A stretch of DNA of 64,000 nucleotides from CBDDEC01 sp965198045 (GTDB lineage Bacteria > Chloroflexota > Dehalococcoidia > UBA2979), in assembly GCA_965198045.1 (NCBI GenBank), contig CBDAOL010000012.1, positions 434,001 to 498,000 of the forward strand, in the 5' to 3' direction. The position numbers were made by a program, and so were the translations under genes. A model generated the notes under the pieces. That model made no database searches. It was not told the origin of the DNA and saw only the letters and a program-made list of their open reading frames with translations. Position 1 is the first letter of the stretch. Each line of letters starts with the position of its first letter. Of this stretch, positions 35,986-45,180 are shown piece after piece.

Positions 35986-36267
35986 CTGGACATCTACGTA
36001 GGAAACTTGCCGTACTCGGCAAGCGAGAGCGAGATCGAGCAGCTGTTTGCAGCGCACGGAGAAGTCGTCCGCGTCAATTTGCCGACCGATCGTGAGACCG
36101 GCCGTCCGCGAGGCTTCGGCTTCGTCGAGATGGGCGACGGCGACGCCCGCACTGCGATCGCCGCGCTCGACGGTACCGACTTCGGTGGGCGCGACTTGCG
36201 CGTCAACGAGGCGAGGCCGCGAGGCGAAGGCGGCGGTGGCGGTGGCGGTGGCGGATACCGCCGCTAG
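35986..36267 (+). CDS. RRM-domain RNA-binding protein, probable CTG start
   Basis: 93 residues if translation starts at CTG 35986. GGAGG at 35973-35977 is spaced eight bases ahead of this CTG. The encoded DIYVGNLPYSASESEIEQ is the normal start of bacterial RRM proteins with RNP2 (IYVGNL). An in-frame TGA at 35956 excludes longer starts, and the later TTG at 36007 would remove RNP2. RNP1 is GRPRGFGFVEM. The tail is a Gly run ending YRR. Such proteins bind single-stranded RNA and are often cold-induced. A strong terminator follows at once. Confidence 0.88.
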   Translation: MDIYVGNLPYSASESEIEQLFAAHGEVVRVNLPTDRETGRPRGFGFVEMGDGDARTAIAALDGTDFGGRDLRVNEARPRGEGGGGGGGGGYRR

Positions 36268-36290
36268 TCACGCAACGCTAACGCGATGCA

Positions 36291-36320
36291 AAGAGCCCGG
36301 CTTCGGCCGGGCTCTTTTTT
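36291..36320 (+). terminator. Rho-independent terminator after the RRM gene
   Basis: A 10-bp GC-rich perfect stem (AGAGCCCGGC / GCCGGGCTCT) with a UUCG tetraloop, followed by a T run. It is the clearest intrinsic terminator in the window and ends the RRM transcript. Confidence 0.93.
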
Positions 36321-36414
36321 GCGCCGCGCAGCTCGGCCGGCGACACGCGCGCCGTTTGGTCAGTGACTGCGGCGCGGCCAGTGCTGCATGCTTCTCCGGA
36401 GCAAGGAGCTGGCC

Positions 36415-36777
36415 ATGGAACCCGAATCCCCAGCCGGTCTGATCAATTACACAGGGATCACTCGTATCCCTCGATGGATCTCGTTCCGAAGGTTCGTCAG
36501 GGCCGCGCTGCTCGTCGCCCTGATCGCGGCCGTGCTCTCCGTCGGCGCCGTGACCGGGCTGCTGGGCCGGGCCTACGAGTGGTTCTGGATGAACACCATC
36601 GGCCAGACCTACACCAGCTGGTTCGAAGAGAATCCCTGGCGCTATGTGGCGCTTGTTGCCGTCGGGCTGCTCCCGGTGAGTGTGCTGTTCCCGCCGCAGG
36701 CGTGGGCGCGCCTGATCCTGGTGAGCGCGGCGTTCGGGCTGGGCTGGCTGGGCGGGCACATCTTCTTCCCGCAATGA
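36415..36777 (+). CDS. Small integral membrane protein, function unknown
   Basis: 120 residues; ATG 36415 follows AAGGAG. There are two or three hydrophobic segments: residues about 28-53 (ALLVALIAAVLSVGAVTGLLG), 78-98 (YVALVAVGLLPVSVLF) and the C-terminus 99-118 (LILVSAAFGLGWLGGHIFF). No family recognised. It is alone between the RRM terminator and the convergent alkyl-sulfatase gene. Confidence 0.75.
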   Translation: MEPESPAGLINYTGITRIPRWISFRRFVRAALLVALIAAVLSVGAVTGLLGRAYEWFWMNTIGQTYTSWFEENPWRYVALVAVGLLPVSVLFPPQAWARLILVSAAFGLGWLGGHIFFPQ

Positions 36778-36846
36778 GTCCCACGTCGGTCCACCGGGAA
36801 GCGCTTCCGAACTGACGAGGCAGCACGCGCCGGTCGGCCGGAAGGT

Positions 36847-38172
36847 TCAGCCCGAGAAGAGATCCCGCTGGCCAGCCTCGCTCGAGGCCGCCGTGAACTC
36901 GAAGATGCCACGGGCCATCGAGGAGTCCTCGAGCGCTCCGCCCGCTGTGTAGATCTCCGCGCGCAGCTCATGGGCCGCGGGCGAGTCTGGTTCGGCGCGA
37001 ACCGCCATCTCCACGATGTGGCAGGCGAGCCGCAGGTCGCCGGCGTCGCGCAGTTCGGCGGCGCGCGCGAGGAGCGCCTCGACGCCGCCGGCAAGGCGGG
37101 TCCACTCGGCCGCCTGTTCGGCTCGCGGCGCGGGAAGCAGCTCGTCCGGCTCGCCGTCATACCAGCCGCCGTAGAGCCGCCAGACGTTGCGCACGAGGAA
37201 CTGCGGATGGTCGTAGACCGGGCGGAGGTAGGGCTTTTCCAGCGCCTCGGTCGGGATCTCCACCTCGTGCAGCACGCGATCCAGCGACGCGCCCGTGTTC
37301 ATCAGCGCCAGCACCTGTCCCTCGATCGACTCGAGCAGCTCGGCCGTGTCGGACAGCGCCTGCCGGATGCGGTCGGCCCCGAAGATCGGGAAGCCGTGGC
37401 CGGGAACCAGCAGCTCCGCGTCGAGCGCAGCCATCTCGCGCAGCCCGGCCGCCCACTCGCCGACGTAGCGCTGCACCTTCTGCGGATTGCCGGCGTTCGG
37501 GACGGCCCAGACAAAGAGGTCGCCGGGCGCGAGGAGCTTCAGCTGCGGCACCCAGGTCCACGTGCTGTCCTCGGTCTCACCTCGGGCGTGGTGCAGCTCG
37601 AACGTGAGGTCACCCTGCTCGAACGTCAGCCGGTCCTTGAACGTGACATCGGGATAACGGAGTCCACCGTAGGCACGCTCCCTCCGCTCGGGGTCAGCGA
37701 TCGTCGCGGCGGCCCTGGTCACCAGCCCGAACTGCTGGAAGAACTGGCGACCGTTGATCGCCATGTTCCAGCCCGCGGTCCGCCCGTAGCGGTCGAAGTG
37801 CCGGGGCAGGTGCTCGTTGCCGTACACGGTCGGCGCGACGGCGTCGGACTCCGCCTCGAACGGGCCCACGCCGAAGATGGGGTCCATGTGGTGGTGCGAG
37901 AACACCGCGGCGGCCATGCGACGGTCCGGACGCCACGCGCACACCGCCGAGTGCAACAGGTCCGCGTCATTGCGGCCGCTAGTATCCAGCATGACAAGGC
38001 CGTCGCCCGCATCGACCACGACGACGCCGGCCAGCCCCTTGTAGTAGAGCAGTCGGTCGTCGATCTCCTCGGCGGTGCGGTCGCGGTAGGGCGTCAGAAC
38101 CGGGTGCGCATCCCGGACGGTGTCGATCTCACCGTTCCATAGACGGTCCGCGAACTCGCGTAGCTCAGACAT
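36847..38172 (-). CDS. Alkyl-sulfatase-like MBL-fold hydrolase
   Basis: 441 residues. The N-terminal MBL domain has GLVMLDTSGRNDADLLHSA and the metal motif VFSHHHMDPIFGVG. The dimerisation region typical of SdsA1/BDS1 follows (FLVRNVWRLYGGWYDGEPDELLP) and a short helical C-terminal repeat domain ends it. SdsA1-type enzymes cleave sulfate from alkyl sulfates with two zinc ions. The motif here is HHHMDP, with Pro where His of HxHxDH normally binds the second zinc. The function is therefore likely but not certain. It starts divergently from the MFS gene. Confidence 0.8.
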   Translation of the reverse strand: MSELREFADRLWNGEIDTVRDAHPVLTPYRDRTAEEIDDRLLYYKGLAGVVVVDAGDGLVMLDTSGRNDADLLHSAVCAWRPDRRMAAAVFSHHHMDPIFGVGPFEAESDAVAPTVYGNEHLPRHFDRYGRTAGWNMAINGRQFFQQFGLVTRAAATIADPERRERAYGGLRYPDVTFKDRLTFEQGDLTFELHHARGETEDSTWTWVPQLKLLAPGDLFVWAVPNAGNPQKVQRYVGEWAAGLREMAALDAELLVPGHGFPIFGADRIRQALSDTAELLESIEGQVLALMNTGASLDRVLHEVEIPTEALEKPYLRPVYDHPQFLVRNVWRLYGGWYDGEPDELLPAPRAEQAAEWTRLAGGVEALLARAAELRDAGDLRLACHIVEMAVRAEPDSPAAHELRAEIYTAGGALEDSSMARGIFEFTAASSEAGQRDLFSG

Positions 38173-38299
38173 GTGCGCCCTCCGAGGTCGTGCCCAGCAG
38201 TGCGCGCACTCTAAAGGCTGCGCCGGTGGCGAGACCTCGCGGGCGGCCCACTGGCGCGGCCGGTGCTAGTATTGACGTGCACGTGAAGGTTAGTTTTCG

Positions 38300-40006
38300 T
38301 TGACGCTGGCTGAGCGTCCCTCCGCACAGTCGAATGGTCGCGGGCCAGATCGGGCCCGCGCGATCGAAACGCACGTCGACGACCCGGGCTACAACCTCGC
38401 CGAGCGAATCGTCGAGGGGCCGCCAGCGGAGGCGGCCTACGAAAACCCGCCCGCGAACGAGACGTACAACCTCGCCTCCAGCATCTACAACGGCGGTCGC
38501 GGCAATGGCGCCCGGACTGCCACCGTCGAGGTCCCGTCGGCGCCCGCCGAGAGCGGGAACGGCGACGCTAGCTACAACCTCGCCGAGCGGGTGTACGCCG
38601 ACCTCGAGGTGGTGGCAGCAGAGTCTTCCGCGAAGCCGGCGCCCGCCCTCGATGGCCTCGACGGCGGTGTTCCGCCGACCGCGCCCACCGTCGTCGCCGT
38701 CCCTCAGCGCCGCCGCCGCTGGCGGCTCCCGCGCACGTTCGAAGCGCTCGAGTTCGGCCCGTTCCGCTGGTACATAGGGGCGACGATCTTGTGGAACGCG
38801 GCGATGAGCATGCAGATGCTCGCCCGTGGCTATCTCGCCTTCAACTTGACCGGCGACTTCCGCGCACTGGGGCTGGTCAGCGTCGGTTCGGCCCTGCCGA
38901 TGTTGCTGCTCTCACCTCTCGGCGGCGTCATCGCCGACCGCACCTCGCGTCGTGCGGTGCTGCAGCTCGGCCAGGGCTTCAGCGTCCTGCTCGCGGTCGT
39001 GGTCGCGGCACTGTTGCTATCGGGCAACCTCGTCTTTTGGCACCTCGTTGGCGCCTCCATCGCCCAGGGGGTGATGATGGCGCTCGTCATGCCCTCGCGG
39101 CAGGCGTTCCTGCCCGAGGTCGTCGGCATGGGTCGACTGATGAACGCCATCCCGCTGCAATCCGCCGGCATGAACCTGATGCAGCTGATCGCCCCGGCCA
39201 TCGGCGGCTTCATGATCGACTGGATCGGCGCCGGCTCGGTCTACAGCGTCATGGCTGTGATGTACGCGTTCTCCGTGATCGCCCTCTTCGGTGTGCGCTC
39301 GATGTCGGCCGAGGACCTCGCAGCCTCACGCAGCCAGCTTGGCGCCGAGGCCCAGGGTGCGATGCGGCGGGGCGGGAGCCCGCGTGCGTCGCGATCTTCG
39401 AGCGGCGGGGCGATGGCGGAGCTGCGCGATGGGCTCGCGTACACCTTCCGCGACCGCACGATCCTCGCGATCGTGTCGCTCTCGTTCCTCACGTCGGTGC
39501 TCGCGATGCCGATCCGGATGCTGCTGCCGGGCTACGTCGCGGCGGTCTTCGGCGACTCGGGCGCCACGCTCGGGCTGCTCCAGAGCGCCATGGCGATCGG
39601 CGCGCTGGTCGGCGCGCTGGGCCTCGCGACGATGCGCATGCGTCGCCATCGAGGGCTGCTCTTCGCCGGCAGTGCGGTGCTCATGGGCATCGCGATGTTG
39701 GCCTTCTCGACGACGGCCGTGTTCCTCGGCGGTGCGCTCGGCCTGTTCGTCATCGGCATCGGTTCGGCCGGCCGCCAGTCCATGAGCCAGCTGCTGGTCC
39801 AGGAGTACGTGCAGGACGAGTATCGAGGCCGCGTCATGGCGGTGTTCATGATGCAGTTCAGCGTCATGTCTGTCGGCGTCCTGGCCGTCGCCATCCTCAT
39901 GGAAGCGCTCGGCGCGCAGCTCGCCATCGCTTCCGTCGGCGTGCTGTTGGTCGCGGCGACGCTGGCATTCGTCGTGCTCGTCCCGCGCCTCCGTAAGCTC
40001 GCCTAA
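38300..40006 (+). CDS. MFS transporter with N-terminal YNLAE-repeat tail
   Basis: 568 residues from TTG 38300. Residues 1-145 are hydrophilic and carry three copies of a YNLA(E/S)(R/S)(I/V) motif (PGYNLAERIVEG, TYNLASSIYNG, SYNLAERVYAD). From about residue 150 it has twelve hydrophobic segments of the MFS_3/EntS type, e.g. ALGLVSVGSALPMLLLSPLGG, VIADRTSRRAVLQLGQGFSVLL and GLLQSAMAIGALVGALGLATM. It is probably a drug or siderophore exporter. The tail is not a known part of the family. It may interact with a partner or the membrane. Confidence 0.86.
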   Translation: MTLAERPSAQSNGRGPDRARAIETHVDDPGYNLAERIVEGPPAEAAYENPPANETYNLASSIYNGGRGNGARTATVEVPSAPAESGNGDASYNLAERVYADLEVVAAESSAKPAPALDGLDGGVPPTAPTVVAVPQRRRRWRLPRTFEALEFGPFRWYIGATILWNAAMSMQMLARGYLAFNLTGDFRALGLVSVGSALPMLLLSPLGGVIADRTSRRAVLQLGQGFSVLLAVVVAALLLSGNLVFWHLVGASIAQGVMMALVMPSRQAFLPEVVGMGRLMNAIPLQSAGMNLMQLIAPAIGGFMIDWIGAGSVYSVMAVMYAFSVIALFGVRSMSAEDLAASRSQLGAEAQGAMRRGGSPRASRSSSGGAMAELRDGLAYTFRDRTILAIVSLSFLTSVLAMPIRMLLPGYVAAVFGDSGATLGLLQSAMAIGALVGALGLATMRMRRHRGLLFAGSAVLMGIAMLAFSTTAVFLGGALGLFVIGIGSAGRQSMSQLLVQEYVQDEYRGRVMAVFMMQFSVMSVGVLAVAILMEALGAQLAIASVGVLLVAATLAFVVLVPRLRKLA

Positions 40007-40030
40007 CGCGGGTCGGGATTCGACCCAGGC

Positions 40031-41602
40031 CTACGGCCGCATGCCCCGCAGCGTGACGCCGAGGTGGCGGCCGAGCTTGGGGTAGGCCATGTCGAGCCAG
40101 TCGCTCAACAGCGGCCGTGTCTCCCGCGGGTCGATGATGTCCTCGATGTCGAGCACTTCGGCCGTGCGGAAGGGTGACCGCATCTCCACGAGCCGCTCCT
40201 CGAGGGCGGCGCGATGCGCGTCCGGATCCTCGGCAGCCTCGATCTCGCGCCGATAGGCGGCGGCGACGCCGCCCTCGATCGGCAGCGAGCCCCACTCGCC
40301 CGATGGCCAGGCGACGCGGAAGTTGAAGTGCGAGTGCGCCTGGTGCGCGGCGCCGGCGACGCCATACACGCGGCGCACGACTACGGTCGCCCACGGCACG
40401 GTTGCCTGGCCCATCGCCACGATTGCCCGCATACCGGCGCGCAGCGTGCCGGACCGCTCGGCCGCGGGCCCGACCATGAAGCCCGGCTGGTCGGCGAAGT
40501 TGATCACCGGTAGATGGAACGTGTCGCAGAGGTCTACGAAGCGTTCGAGCTTGCGCGCGGCATCGGCGTCCATCGCGCCGCCGTGTACGAGCGGGTCGTT
40601 CGCCAGGGCGCCGACCGGCCGCCCGTTCAACCGCGCGAACATCGTGATCTGCGCACCGCCGTAGTACCGCGCATGCTCGAAGACCGAGTCTTCGTCCAGC
40701 ACCATGCGCACGAGAGCGCGCGGGTCGTACGGACGGTTGCGCTCCCGCGGGATGAGGGACAGCAGCCGCTCGTCGCGGCGGTCGCGCGGATCGCTCGTCT
40801 CCTCGACGGGTGGCAGCTCCCAGACGCTGGTCGGCATGTACGAGAGGAAGCGCCGGATCTGCTCGAACGCGTCGTGCTCGTCCTCGGCCTCGTTGTCGAC
40901 GACGCCTGAGCCTCGGGCGTGCTGCTTGTATCCGCCGAGGTCCTCCTTGTCGATGTCGAGGCCGATCGCGCGTCGCACCACCGGCGGGCCGGCCGCGAAG
41001 ATCTGCGACATGCCCTTCACCATCACCGAGAAATGAGAGGCCGGCACCCACGCGGCCGGGAGCCCCGCGACCGATCCGAGGGCGGCCGAGACGACAGGCA
41101 CCTCGCTGAGCAGCGCGTTCGGGACCCGCCAGTCGCCCTGCGGAACGTAGGTGCGGTTCATCCCGGCCACGGCCCGGATGTCGCCGCCGAAGCCATCGAT
41201 CAGGCGGATGAACGGGAGCTTGAGCTCATACGCGATGTGCTCCGCCGAGAAGTTCTGCGGCATGCTGCCGGCCGAGCGGCCGGACTCCCCCGCGCTGCCG
41301 CTGCCGGGGCGTGCGGTGAAGTCCTGCGCCGTCAGTGCGATCGGGCGGCCGTCGATCCGCGCCATACCGAAGATCGTCGCCTTCGGGCGAAACTCGAGGA
41401 GGTTGCCGTCCTCGTCGTAGTCGGCGCCTCCGCCCAGCACACCACGCTCGAGGAAGCTGTCGGCGTCGATCAAGGCGTCGATGCGTTCCCGTACGGGCAG
41501 CTTGCCGCGGGCGCGCTGATCGGCGAGCCGCTCGTCGCCACCCATGCCGTACGCCGCCTCGCGACGTCGCTGGATCTCTTCGACCTCTGGCTCCCAGGTC
41601 AT
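40031..41602 (-). CDS. Acyl-CoA carboxylase carboxyltransferase (beta) subunit
   Basis: 523 residues, normal for biotin-dependent carboxyltransferases such as propionyl/methylmalonyl-CoA carboxylase beta. The N- and C-terminal crotonase-like halves are clear: ARGKLPVRERIDALIDADSF, IALTAQDFTARPGSGSAGES, and in the second half FADQPGFMVGPAAERSGTLR and VVVRRVYGVAGAAH. It needs a biotin carboxylase/BCCP partner that is not encoded nearby. It lies 27 bp downstream of the fused CoA-transferase gene, so the CoA ester made there may be its substrate. Confidence 0.93.
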   Translation of the reverse strand: MTWEPEVEEIQRRREAAYGMGGDERLADQRARGKLPVRERIDALIDADSFLERGVLGGGADYDEDGNLLEFRPKATIFGMARIDGRPIALTAQDFTARPGSGSAGESGRSAGSMPQNFSAEHIAYELKLPFIRLIDGFGGDIRAVAGMNRTYVPQGDWRVPNALLSEVPVVSAALGSVAGLPAAWVPASHFSVMVKGMSQIFAAGPPVVRRAIGLDIDKEDLGGYKQHARGSGVVDNEAEDEHDAFEQIRRFLSYMPTSVWELPPVEETSDPRDRRDERLLSLIPRERNRPYDPRALVRMVLDEDSVFEHARYYGGAQITMFARLNGRPVGALANDPLVHGGAMDADAARKLERFVDLCDTFHLPVINFADQPGFMVGPAAERSGTLRAGMRAIVAMGQATVPWATVVVRRVYGVAGAAHQAHSHFNFRVAWPSGEWGSLPIEGGVAAAYRREIEAAEDPDAHRAALEERLVEMRSPFRTAEVLDIEDIIDPRETRPLLSDWLDMAYPKLGRHLGVTLRGMRP

Positions 41603-41629
41603 CGTCGCCCGCCCGTCCCGCCAGTGCGC

Positions 41630-44056
41630 CTAGTAGACCACGCCGTCGGCCACGAGGCGGTCGAACTCCTCGCGCGAGCGTCCGAGGATCTCGCGGATCA
41701 CGTACTCGCTGTGCTCGCCCATCATCGGCGCGCGTTCCAGCGCCCGCTCCTGGCCCTCGAGCCAGATCGGGTCGCGATCGATCGTGAGCTCGACCGAGGG
41801 ATCGCTCGGCTGCCGCAGCGTCTGGTAGTGCTCGGCCAGCACCGGGTCGCGAGTCAGCGTGTCGCGCAGATTCTCGACGGGGCTGGCCGCGATGCCGGAG
41901 CTCTGCAACCGCGCCGCCAGCTCCCAGCCGTCGTGCGAGGCGGTCCACTCGCCGATCATCGTTTCGAGTTCGTCTTCATGCTCCCGTCGGTCCGCCAGCG
42001 TCACGAACCGAGGATCCGAGGCGAGATCGGGGCGCTCCATCACCGCGGCGAGGGCGCGCCACTGCTCGTCCGACACTACGGCGAGGGCGATCCACTGATC
42101 CTCACCGGTCGTCGGGAAGACGCCGTGCGGCGACATGTTCGGGTCGCGGTTGCCGGGCCGTGGCGGTTGCTCGCCCTCGCGCCCGAAGCGCATCCACTCG
42201 GCGCCGAGCAGCGACACCGTCGCCGAGAGCTGCGCCATCTGGATCTCGCGCCCCGCGCCGGTGCGCTCCCGCTCGGCGAGCGCGGCCAGCACCTCGACGA
42301 CCGTCAGCAGCGGCGAGGTGAAGTCGGGGTAGGCGATGCCCACTCCTCGAGGCTCGCGTCCCTCGAAGCCCATCAGGTAGTTGAGCCCGGATACGGCCAT
42401 GAGCAGGTTGCCCAGTGTGCGGTGCCCGCTCCACGGCCCGGTCGTGCCCGGACCCGGCATGTGCGCGACGACGACGCGCGGATTCACGTCGCGCAGGCGT
42501 TCGTAGGGGAAGCCCATCTTGTCGAGCGCGTTCGCGCGGTAGTTGTCGACGAGGACATCCGACTCAGCGACCAGGTCGAGCAGCACCCCGCGCGCCTCCT
42601 CGGTCGTGAGGTTGAGCAGCAGCGAGCGCTTGCCAGTGTTGGCGTCGTTCAGCACATCGCCGAGGTCCGGCGCGTAGCGGCCATCCGGCTGCCGGGCGTT
42701 GCGGAGCGCGTCCGGTCGCAACGTCGACTCGACCTTGATCACCTCGGCGCCGAAGTTCGCCAGCAGCCGCGTCGTCAGCGGCCCCGCCAGCACCCAGGTC
42801 ATGTCGATCACGCGCAGCCCCTCGAGGGGCCGGCCGGTCGCAGGCGGCGCTCGCTCCGCGGCCGCGGGCGCATCGGCGCGAGTCGCGTCGAGGATCGAGT
42901 CATGCTCACCGAGCCTCGGCGAGCGACCGGGCAGTCGGCCTTCGATCAAAGCGTCGACCGGGCTGCGCACGAACGAGAGATCGATGTCGAGCGGGTGGTG
43001 TCGCACCGGCCGGAACTGCTCGTTGACCGCGTAGTGCTCCGACTCGGCCATCTCCGGGAACGTGTAGGTCGGCATCGACGCCGACTCCATGTCCCACATC
43101 TGCCGCAGGAACTCCTCGCGCGGCAGCTTCGCCGCCAGCCGGGCCGCAGCGTGTTGGACCGGGTTGTCGAGGAAGCGCCAGACCGGCCGATCGCCGCCGT
43201 AGACGATCTGCCAGTCGTCGCCGTGGAGCTCGTGCTCGACGCCTGCCGCGTCGAGGTGCGCGACGAACTCGTCCATCCGTGTCACCAGCACGTTGACCCC
43301 GGCCCAGCTGCCGTCCGCGCAGCGCACAGCGTTGCTGAGACCGGGCCGCATCGGCACCTCGTCGCGCCAGGTCAGGGTGTTGGGGTTGGACGTCTGGATC
43401 AGCGAGAACGTCACGGCCTCCTGTAGCGGCACGTCAACGCGGCCACCGCCGCGGCCTCGACGCCGGCCGGTGAGCGCCAGCATGGCGCCGGCCGCCGCCG
43501 AGAGTGCAGCCATCGCGAACGAGAGCTGCGCCGGACCTCGCGTCGGCGGGTCGTCCGGGTCGCCGCTGACCGCGAGCAGCCCGCCAGCCGCCTGCGCCAC
43601 GAGGTCCGACGACCGCCACGAGGCGCGCTCACCCGCCGCCGGCCCGAACGGCGAGATCACGACCGGGATCAGCGCCGGGTTCGCCTCGACCAGCCGCGCC
43701 GCCAACGAGGGCAGTTCGGTGCCTCGTTCGGTCGAGACCACCAGCAGCTGCGCCGACCGTGCCAGCGCCTCGACCGCGGCGTCTTCGACGCTCCCCTCGT
43801 CGAGGACGATCGAGCGCTTCCCCGCGTTCAGGTAGAGGTGCCGATAGGACCGTTCAATACCGGTCTCGCCGTCGAGGAACGGCGCCTGGGCCCGCGTCGG
43901 AGCGCCCTCGGGCGGCTCAAGCAGCAGCACCTCCGCACCCAGGTCGCCGAGGATGCGCGTGGCCAGCGCCCCTTCGACGCCGGCGAGGTCGAGGACACGG
44001 AGACCGTCGAGGGGCAGGGGGCCCCCTCGACCGCTCGCCTCGGTCGGTGTCGTCAC
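41630..44056 (-). CDS. Fused double-domain class III CoA-transferase
   Basis: 808 residues from GTG 44056. Domain 1 (residues about 15-395): LDGLRVLDLAGVEGALATRI, LYLNAGKRSIVLDEGSV and RGGGRVDVPLQEAVTFSLIQ. Domain 2 (about 405-808): LEGLRVIDMTWVLAGPLTTR, FGAEVIKVESTLRPDALRN and GAGREIQMAQLSATVSL, where the usual Asp of the D-hydrophobic active-site segment reads Gln. The two CaiB domains suggest an intramolecular version of the interlocked dimer. Only one of the two putative active sites seems to keep Asp (VDVPLQEA). It sits between an enoyl-CoA hydratase and a carboxyltransferase. Confidence 0.9.
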   Translation of the reverse strand: MTTPTEASGRGGPLPLDGLRVLDLAGVEGALATRILGDLGAEVLLLEPPEGAPTRAQAPFLDGETGIERSYRHLYLNAGKRSIVLDEGSVEDAAVEALARSAQLLVVSTERGTELPSLAARLVEANPALIPVVISPFGPAAGERASWRSSDLVAQAAGGLLAVSGDPDDPPTRGPAQLSFAMAALSAAAGAMLALTGRRRGRGGGRVDVPLQEAVTFSLIQTSNPNTLTWRDEVPMRPGLSNAVRCADGSWAGVNVLVTRMDEFVAHLDAAGVEHELHGDDWQIVYGGDRPVWRFLDNPVQHAAARLAAKLPREEFLRQMWDMESASMPTYTFPEMAESEHYAVNEQFRPVRHHPLDIDLSFVRSPVDALIEGRLPGRSPRLGEHDSILDATRADAPAAAERAPPATGRPLEGLRVIDMTWVLAGPLTTRLLANFGAEVIKVESTLRPDALRNARQPDGRYAPDLGDVLNDANTGKRSLLLNLTTEEARGVLLDLVAESDVLVDNYRANALDKMGFPYERLRDVNPRVVVAHMPGPGTTGPWSGHRTLGNLLMAVSGLNYLMGFEGREPRGVGIAYPDFTSPLLTVVEVLAALAERERTGAGREIQMAQLSATVSLLGAEWMRFGREGEQPPRPGNRDPNMSPHGVFPTTGEDQWIALAVVSDEQWRALAAVMERPDLASDPRFVTLADRREHEDELETMIGEWTASHDGWELAARLQSSGIAASPVENLRDTLTRDPVLAEHYQTLRQPSDPSVELTIDRDPIWLEGQERALERAPMMGEHSEYVIREILGRSREEFDRLVADGVVY

Positions 44057-44991
44057 TAGGTCTCGGGCCCCTCCGGCGTGGTCGGCGTGTTGTCGCCGTC
44101 CTCTCCGGCCAGCGAACGCTCACGCGGCGCCGTGTCGTACTTGCCGCGATAGTCCTGGAACGGACCGTCACGCCACTCGAGCGCCGCCTTCAGGCCGCCG
44201 GCTGCCAGCTGGTCGCGCCACTCCGACGCGGCAGGACGGTGCTTGCTCATCGCCTCGACGTCCGTGCCCGACATCAGGCCGTTGCGGATCCCCATCATCT
44301 CGTACTGCCGGTTCACAGAGCGCTTCGAGTACATCAGCATGTCGTTATCGATGTTCGCCATCCGCTCCGCGAACTCGTTCGTGAAGCTCTCGAGCTGGTC
44401 CATCGGCAGCGCATACGTCGCCCAACCGAGGTCCGCCATCTCGCGGCCGCTGAACGAGTCGCCGACGTACGCGAACTCGCGGGCCTTGGTCATCGGCATG
44501 TGCCAGGGCGCCCACATGATGTCCATCGTCCCCATCGCGCGCACCGGCGGGTACCCGATCTGTGTGGTCTCCTCAACGATGCGGAAGTCGCAGAACGACG
44601 CCAGTTCGGTGCCGCCGGCCACGCAGTAGCCGTGGATCTGGGCGATCACGGGCTTCGCCAGCTCCCAGATCGTCCAGTTCGCCAGCGTCACGTGGCGCGA
44701 CCAGTCGTAGTGCGCCGGGTGCGTCGTGTTGGTGTCGGGCATGCCGGAGAACTCGGAAACCTACGGGCCCGGCTCGTCTGGGGCGGAGAGGTTCAGATCG
44801 TAGCCCGCGCTGAAGGCGCGGCCGGCTCCCCGCAGGATGATCACCCCGACGCTGCGGTCCGCCTCCGCTGTTTTCATCGCGTGGAACATCTCGCCGCGCA
44901 GCTCGTTGGAGAGCGCGTTCAGCTTCGGCCGGTTCAGCGTGATGATCGCGACGCGTCCGTCGGTCTCGTAGAGGATGTTCTCGTAGCTCAT
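44056..44991 (-). pseudogene. Enoyl-CoA hydratase family gene interrupted by an in-frame TAG
   Basis: ATG 44991. The N-terminal part VAIITLNRPKLNALSNELRG to RAFSAGYDLNLSAPDEPGP is normal crotonase, then TAG at 44761-44763 stops it. The same frame continues VSEFSG, then LAKPVIAQIHGYCVAGGTEL (oxyanion hole) and FSGREMADLGWATYALP to the real stop at 44056. Total length would be 311 residues. No frameshift is needed; a single base substitution explains the stop. The TAG that ends the gene overlaps the CoA-transferase GTG by one base. Confidence 0.88.
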
Positions 44992-45180
44992 GGTGCCCTT
45001 CCCGGGATCGCACCTCGGCTGGCGCCGCCTCGCGCGGCACGCCGAAGATACACGCCCGCTCTGCGCTCCGCTTACCCATCGCGCGGGGCCATCGACGCCG
45101 GATCAGACGACTTCGTAACAACCTCTGACGTGCTCGCTGCCATGCTCACGGGAGACTGAGGGAGCACGCAGGGAGCGCCG

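Noticed and set aside
44761..44763. Amber codon as a pyrrolysine site
   Set aside because: No pyl genes or PYLIS-like structure are seen, and crotonases have no such residue here; nonsense change or base error is simpler.
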